DNA of 64,000 nucleotides from Rhodoferax sp. (GTDB lineage Bacteria > Pseudomonadota > Gammaproteobacteria > Burkholderiales > Burkholderiaceae_C). Location of the stretch: contig NZ_JAMPYG010000014.1 in NCBI RefSeq assembly GCF_023700745.1, positions 22,600 through 86,599 on the forward strand, read 5' to 3'. Of this stretch, positions 59,939 to 64,000 are shown one piece after another. The notes beneath the pieces were generated by a model. It ran no database searches, was not told where the DNA came from, and worked only from the letters and a program-made list of their open reading frames with translations. Within the stretch, counting starts at the first letter, position 1, and each line of letters begins with the position of its first letter. The position numbers and the translations under genes were made by a program.

Positions 59939-61321
59939 ATGCAGTTGACCGCTTCCATTTTTAAAGCCTATGACATTCGCGGTGTTGTACCCAGCACCAT
60001 CGACGTGTCAGTGGCGCAAGCCCTGGGCCGGGCCTTTGGCACGGTGGCGCTGCGCGAAGGGCAGGCAGCGGTGGCTGTCGGTCGTGACGGCCGCTTGAGC
60101 GGGCCGGACTTGAGCGCCGCCCTGATGCGCGGTTTGGCTGAGGCGGGTGTCGACGTCATCGACATCGGTCTGGCCACCACCCCCATGCTTTATTTCGCTG
60201 CCAATACCTTGTGCGCCTCCGGCATTCAGGTCACCGGCAGCCACAACCCGAAGGACTACAACGGCTTCAAGATGGTGCTGGCCGGCCGTGCCATTTATGG
60301 CGACGAGATCCAGGCGCTGCGCCGCATGATGGAAGCCGAAACCTGGGCGCTGCGCGCTGGCGGCCAGGTGCGCAGCGTCGATGTGCTGGCGGCCTATCAG
60401 GCGCGCATTGTGGCTGACATCAAACTGGCACGTCCCATGAAAATTGTGGTGGATTGCGGCAACGGCATTGCAGGTGCCTCGGCCCCCGGCATTCTGCGCG
60501 CCATCGGCTGCGAGGTGACCGAACTGTTCAGCGAGGTGGACGGCAATTTCCCCAACCACCACCCCGACCCGAGCAAACCTGAAAACCTGCGCGATGTAAT
60601 GGCCGCGCTGGCCGCCGGTGATGCCGAACTGGGTCTGGCTTTTGACGGCGACGGCGACCGTCTGGGCATCGTCACCAAAGAGGGCAACACCATTTACCCT
60701 GATCGCCAGATGATGCTGTTTGCGCGCGATGTGTTGCAGCGTGTGCCGGGTGGCACCATTGTGTTTGACGTGAAATGTTCGCAGCGTCTGGCACCCACCA
60801 TTGCGGCGGCGGGCGGCGTGCCGATGATGTTCAAGACCGGGCATTCGCTGATCAAGGCCAAAATGAAGGAGGTCGATTCGCCGCTGGGGGGGGAGATGAG
60901 CGGGCATATCTTTTTCAAGGAACGTTGGTACGGCTTTGACGACGGCACCTACGCCGGTTGCCGTCTGCTGGAAATATTGAGCCAGTCGCCGGATGCCAAC
61001 GCTGTTTTGAACGCCTTGCCCAGCAGCTTTTCAACCCCCGAACTCAACGTGAAATGCGCCGAGGGCCAGGCCCAAACCCTGGTCGCGCAACTGGTGTCCC
61101 GCGCCGACTTTGCCGCGCCCGCCACGCTCAACACCATCGACGGCCTGCGGGTCGATTGGCCCGATGGTTTTGGTTTGATTCGCGCCTCCAACACCACGCC
61201 GGTGCTGGTGCTACGCTTTGAAGGCCACACGCCCGAAGCCCTGGCGCGCATCCAGTTCGACATGATGGCGCTGCTGCACCAGGTGCTGCCCGGTGCCGTC
61301 ACCGACGAGGCGGCACATTGA
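59939..61321 (+). CDS. manB: Phosphomannomutase/phosphoglucomutase
   Basis: A 460-residue alpha-D-phosphohexomutase interconverting hexose 1- and 6-phosphates for LPS and exopolysaccharide precursors. The phosphoserine loop TGSHNPKDYNGFK, the metal loop AFDGDGDRLG, the sugar loop GGEMSGHIFF and the phosphate loop RASNTTPVLVLRFEG are in order. It resembles AlgC-type enzymes with both activities. GGGAAAAGCC before the ATG is a weak site. The next gene starts in its stop codon. Confidence 0.93.
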   Translation: MQLTASIFKAYDIRGVVPSTIDVSVAQALGRAFGTVALREGQAAVAVGRDGRLSGPDLSAALMRGLAEAGVDVIDIGLATTPMLYFAANTLCASGIQVTGSHNPKDYNGFKMVLAGRAIYGDEIQALRRMMEAETWALRAGGQVRSVDVLAAYQARIVADIKLARPMKIVVDCGNGIAGASAPGILRAIGCEVTELFSEVDGNFPNHHPDPSKPENLRDVMAALAAGDAELGLAFDGDGDRLGIVTKEGNTIYPDRQMMLFARDVLQRVPGGTIVFDVKCSQRLAPTIAAAGGVPMMFKTGHSLIKAKMKEVDSPLGGEMSGHIFFKERWYGFDDGTYAGCRLLEILSQSPDANAVLNALPSSFSTPELNVKCAEGQAQTLVAQLVSRADFAAPATLNTIDGLRVDWPDGFGLIRASNTTPVLVLRFEGHTPEALARIQFDMMALLHQVLPGAVTDEAAH

Positions 61322-62313
61322 AGATTCTGATCGTCAAGCTGTCATCGCTTGGCGACGTGGTACACGCCATGCCCGCGGTGCAGGACATTTTGCGTGCGCG
61401 GCCAGAAGCCCAAATCGACTGGGTGGTGGAGCGCGGCTTTGCCCCGCTGGTGCAACGCTGCCAGGGTGTCCACCGCATCATTGCCAGTGACTTGCGGCGC
61501 TGGCGCAAGGCGCCATTCGGCGTTGAAACACGCCGCGCCTGGAGGGCGTTCAAGGCCGAACTACAGCAAGAGCAATACGACGCGGTGATTGATTTGCAGG
61601 GCCTGACCAAGTCCGCGTTGGTCGCCTGGCTGGCCCGTTTGAGCCCGGGCGGCCAGCGTTATGGTCTGGCCAACCAAACCGAGGGCTCCAGCTTTGAGGC
61701 ACCCGCGCGCTGGGTGGCGCATCGGGCCATCACCTTGCCAGCGCACTGCCACGCGGTCACGCGCTCGCGCTTGCTGTGCACGCAGGCCTTTGACTACCCG
61801 CTGCCGCAAGCGCTCACCTATGGCCTGCAGGCCACCCCTGGCCGCCATGGCGCGGCCGACAGGCCGTGGCAAACCCCTGTGGCGCTGGTACACGGCACCT
61901 CGCGCGCCGACAAGCAGTGGCCGCTGGCGCATTGGCGCGCGCTGGCGCAGCGGCTCAATGACGCCAGGTTTGGCGTGGTCTTGCCGCACGGCAGCCCGGC
62001 CGAAGAGAAAGTTGCCCAGCAGATTGCGCTGAATCTGCCACAGGCGCAAGTCTGGCCGCGCCTGGGCCTGGATCAGCTGACCGATGCGTTGTCAGTTTGC
62101 GCCGGCGTGATCGGGGTTGACAGCGGCCTGAGCCATATCGCCGTCGCACTGGACCTGCCTCATGTGCAGATTTACAACTTTGACACCGCCTGGCGCACTG
62201 GCCCGCTGCCCGGATCCACGCGCCAATGCAGTGTGTTTGCCCAGCCCACGCCCTCGGTCGACGCGGTCTGGCAGGCCTGGCTCGGCGTGCTGCCGGATAC
62301 GGCTGCTGCATGA
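61318..62313 (+). CDS. waaC: LPS heptosyltransferase I
   Basis: Adds the first heptose to the Kdo of lipid A. A 331-residue GT9 family enzyme: MKILIVKLSSLGDVVHAMPAVQDIL at the start, LVHGTSRADKQWP and GVIGVDSGLSHIAVALDLPHVQIYN in the nucleotide-sugar domain. The start is a TTG that overlaps the mutase stop (TTGA), so translation is coupled. The order mutase-waaC-waaA forms an LPS inner-core unit. Confidence 0.93.
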   Translation: MKILIVKLSSLGDVVHAMPAVQDILRARPEAQIDWVVERGFAPLVQRCQGVHRIIASDLRRWRKAPFGVETRRAWRAFKAELQQEQYDAVIDLQGLTKSALVAWLARLSPGGQRYGLANQTEGSSFEAPARWVAHRAITLPAHCHAVTRSRLLCTQAFDYPLPQALTYGLQATPGRHGAADRPWQTPVALVHGTSRADKQWPLAHWRALAQRLNDARFGVVLPHGSPAEEKVAQQIALNLPQAQVWPRLGLDQLTDALSVCAGVIGVDSGLSHIAVALDLPHVQIYNFDTAWRTGPLPGSTRQCSVFAQPTPSVDAVWQAWLGVLPDTAAA

Positions 62314-63668
62314 TTCGCGGACTCTATTCCTGCCTGATGTGGCTGGTGCAACCGCTGCTCAGGCGCAAATTGATGCGCCGCAGCGCGATGGAGCCGGGCT
62401 ACGGGCAATTCATCGATGAACGTTTTGGCCGCTATGCCGAACCAGTGGCTGCGCACATGGGTCCCACGGTCTGGCTGCACGCGGTGTCTCTGGGCGAGAC
62501 GCGTGCCGTGGCTGTGCTGGTAACAGCCTTGCGTGAACGCTTGCCCGGCATGCGCTTGCTGCTGACGCATGGCACGGCCACCGGCCGCGCCGAAGGCGTC
62601 AAACTATTACAAGCCGGCGACTTGCAAGCCTGGCAACCCTGGGACACGCCAGGGGCGGTGCAGCGTTTTCTGAACCACTTCAAGCCTGATCTGGGCGTTT
62701 TGATGGAAACCGAGGTGTGGCCGAACCTGGTGCATGGCTGCCAGCGCCAGCGTGTGCCGTTGGTGCTGGTGAACGCGCGCCTCAGCGACAAATCCCTGCG
62801 ACAGGCGCAGCGCCTGGCCTGGCTGGCACGACCGGCGTTTGCGGCACTGACGGCCGTCTTGGCACAAACCCCGCAAGATGCGCAGCGCTTGCAATCTTTG
62901 GGTGCAAAAGTGCAGGGCGTGACGGGCAACCTCAAGTTTGATGCCGCGCCCAACGCCGGTCAATTGGCGCAGGGGCAGCAGTGGCGGGCACAGCTGGCTC
63001 GGCCCGTGGTGATGTTCGCCAGCTCGCGCGAGGGTGAAGAGCTGGCGCTGCTGGAGATATTGAACCAAGCCAGATACCTTCGGCCCGAGGGCGGGCCTCC
63101 CACAGGGAACGGGACCCCTGTAGGAGCGGCGCCCTCGCCGCGATGGCCTGCCGTGCAATGGCTCATCGTGCCGCGCCACCCACAGCGCTTTGACGCGGTG
63201 GCCACCTTGATCGAATCGCACGGGTTTGCCGTGCAACGGCGCAGCAGTTGGGGGCCGGGTGGGCCGGGTGCGGCGGCTGCTGAAAAATCAACCCTCTGGC
63301 TTGGCGACTCGTTGGGCGAGATGGCGCTGTACTACGGCATGGCCGACGTGGCCTTGCTGGGCGGCAGCTTTGAGCCACTGGGTGGGCAGAACCTGATCGA
63401 AGCCGCCGCCTGTGGCTGCCCGGTGGTGATGGGGCCGCATACCTTTAATTTTGCTGAGGCGGCCGAGCAGGCGCTGGCGGCCGGTGCGGCGCTGCGGGTG
63501 GTGGATCTGGGCCAGGCCGTCAATTGCCTGGGTGTCTTGCTCGGCGCAGATACCCTGGCAACTGCCCGGCAAGCTGCGCAACGCTTTGCACAATCGCATC
63601 AGGGTGCGGCCCAGCGGCTGGCGGATGCGGTGGTCCGCGAAATTTTTCACGAAACTTTGCGGAAATAG
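62310..63668 (+). CDS. waaA: 3-deoxy-D-manno-octulosonic acid (Kdo) transferase, with REP insertion
   Basis: Transfers Kdo to lipid A at the inner membrane. About 452 residues with an N-terminal anchor (MIRGLYSCLMWLVQPLLRR), VWLHAVSLGETRA (catalytic Glu region), MRLLLTHGTATGR, VLMETEVWPNLVHGC and the C-terminal GGSFEPLGGQNLIEAAACGCPVVMGPHTFNF. It is about 25 residues longer than usual. The excess comes from a REP-like DNA element at 63080-63146 translated as a Gly/Pro/Arg-rich stretch (about residues 257-280), which falls between the two sugar-binding domains. The ATG overlaps the waaC stop. Confidence 0.94.
   Translation: MIRGLYSCLMWLVQPLLRRKLMRRSAMEPGYGQFIDERFGRYAEPVAAHMGPTVWLHAVSLGETRAVAVLVTALRERLPGMRLLLTHGTATGRAEGVKLLQAGDLQAWQPWDTPGAVQRFLNHFKPDLGVLMETEVWPNLVHGCQRQRVPLVLVNARLSDKSLRQAQRLAWLARPAFAALTAVLAQTPQDAQRLQSLGAKVQGVTGNLKFDAAPNAGQLAQGQQWRAQLARPVVMFASSREGEELALLEILNQARYLRPEGGPPTGNGTPVGAAPSPRWPAVQWLIVPRHPQRFDAVATLIESHGFAVQRRSSWGPGGPGAAAAEKSTLWLGDSLGEMALYYGMADVALLGGSFEPLGGQNLIEAAACGCPVVMGPHTFNFAEAAEQALAAGAALRVVDLGQAVNCLGVLLGADTLATARQAAQRFAQSHQGAAQRLADAVVREIFHETLRK
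63080..63146. repeat. REP-like palindromic element, copy 2 (inside waaA)
   Basis: The same 67-base element as at 48932-48998, with the two-hairpin structure and an identical right part TGTAGGAGCGGCGCC...CGCGATGG. It lies within the waaA coding frame, and its reading gives RPEGGPPTGNGTPVGAAPS with no stop codon. Confidence 0.82.
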
Positions 63669-64000
63669 TTAGGGTTTACCTATTCTTTCCCGGCAGAAAG
63701 AGCAAGCCTTTCCCATTAGCCTGGGTGATATGGCTAGCCGTGCTCCAGCGCCAGGCCGATGCAGTCATGACGTTTTGATTTGAATCAAATTTTTTCTCCA
63801 AATAAACGAATTCCATATCCCGTTCAAGTTAAGAGGCTATATCATCGCGTTTACATGAAAAAGTGTGAAGCCAATGTAAAGAACTGGCCTGAAAACTTTA
63901 CAGCGGTGAACTGGCAACGCGCAAATGAAAGTTTGTCGTTTTAGTGAGAGTTGATATTCACTGAGATACCAGGTGGTTCTTTGTGTCCCAACTAACAAAC
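63669..64000. other. Right-edge non-coding stretch
   Basis: About 330 bases, more AT-rich than the coding DNA, with no convincing gene. It contains an inverted repeat TTTACAT...ATGTAAA (63850-63856 and 63874-63880) and a possible 29-residue ORF at 63855-63944 (MKKCEANVKNWPENF...) without a ribosome site. It may be the upstream region of a gene beyond the window. Confidence 0.4.

Overview
The window looks like chromosomal DNA of a betaproteobacterium of the order Burkholderiales, most likely a Comamonadaceae member of the Rhodoferax/Polaromonas kind. The basis is high GC, the family-level look of the housekeeping proteins, the cvpA-purF-metZ neighbourhood, and three-component TRAP transport of a carbon source. 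The genus is an inference. About 70 protein genes, four tRNAs, two matching REP-like elements and several decayed genes can be supported.

Layout. 1-9.1 kb: the end of a periplasmic adaptor gene, dcd, a zinc metallopeptidase, a DEAD-box helicase, apaH, a CBS-domain membrane protein, small membrane and RNA enzymes, and a cyclopropane-fatty-acid synthase homologue that a short leader ORF may couple. 9.3-17.9 kb: one long minus-strand catabolic operon (TRAP DctPQM, class I aldolase, zinc polyol-type dehydrogenase, FGGY kinase, GntR regulator, 2-hydroxyacid dehydrogenase and a ruined glycerate 2-kinase). Two near-identical palindromes lie in front of it. 18.2-22.7 kb: a short B12-dependent ribonucleotide reductase, a host-attachment-type protein, an orphan GroEL with an altered ATPase residue, and a cytochrome c lipoprotein.

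22.7-33.1 kb is accessory in character. It holds a small possible gene remnant, an SRPBCC protein, an orphan lipoprotein, a frameshifted remnant, a degenerate SOS-controlled umuD followed by only the first codons of umuC, a DUF1993 protein, and a galactonate dehydratase/regulator pair divergent from a CUT1 sugar ABC transporter. A truncated second copy of the cytochrome c gene and tRNA-Thr(CGT) close it.

33.3-64 kb is mostly core genome: fbp, pepN, a HAD phosphatase and prfB (with its +1 frameshift site); an acyl-CoA synthetase, an aldo/keto reductase, a BLUF photoreceptor, a YbaK deacylase and plsY with a His-rich tail; a degenerate HD-GYP protein and a YajQ protein; murB, argG, ppnP; the folC-SPOR-cvpA-purF-metZ-gltX run; the tRNA-Ala/Glu/Asp cluster; ogt and a DMT transporter; and the LPS-related set phosphomannomutase-waaC-waaA. 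waaA carries an in-frame REP element. The last 330 bases hold no convincing gene.

Most unusual items: the uncharacterised TRAP/kinase/aldolase operon with its paired operators, the D52S GroEL paralogue, the REP element translated inside waaA, and the decayed umuDC locus in a region bounded by related cytochrome c sequences and ending near a tRNA gene.
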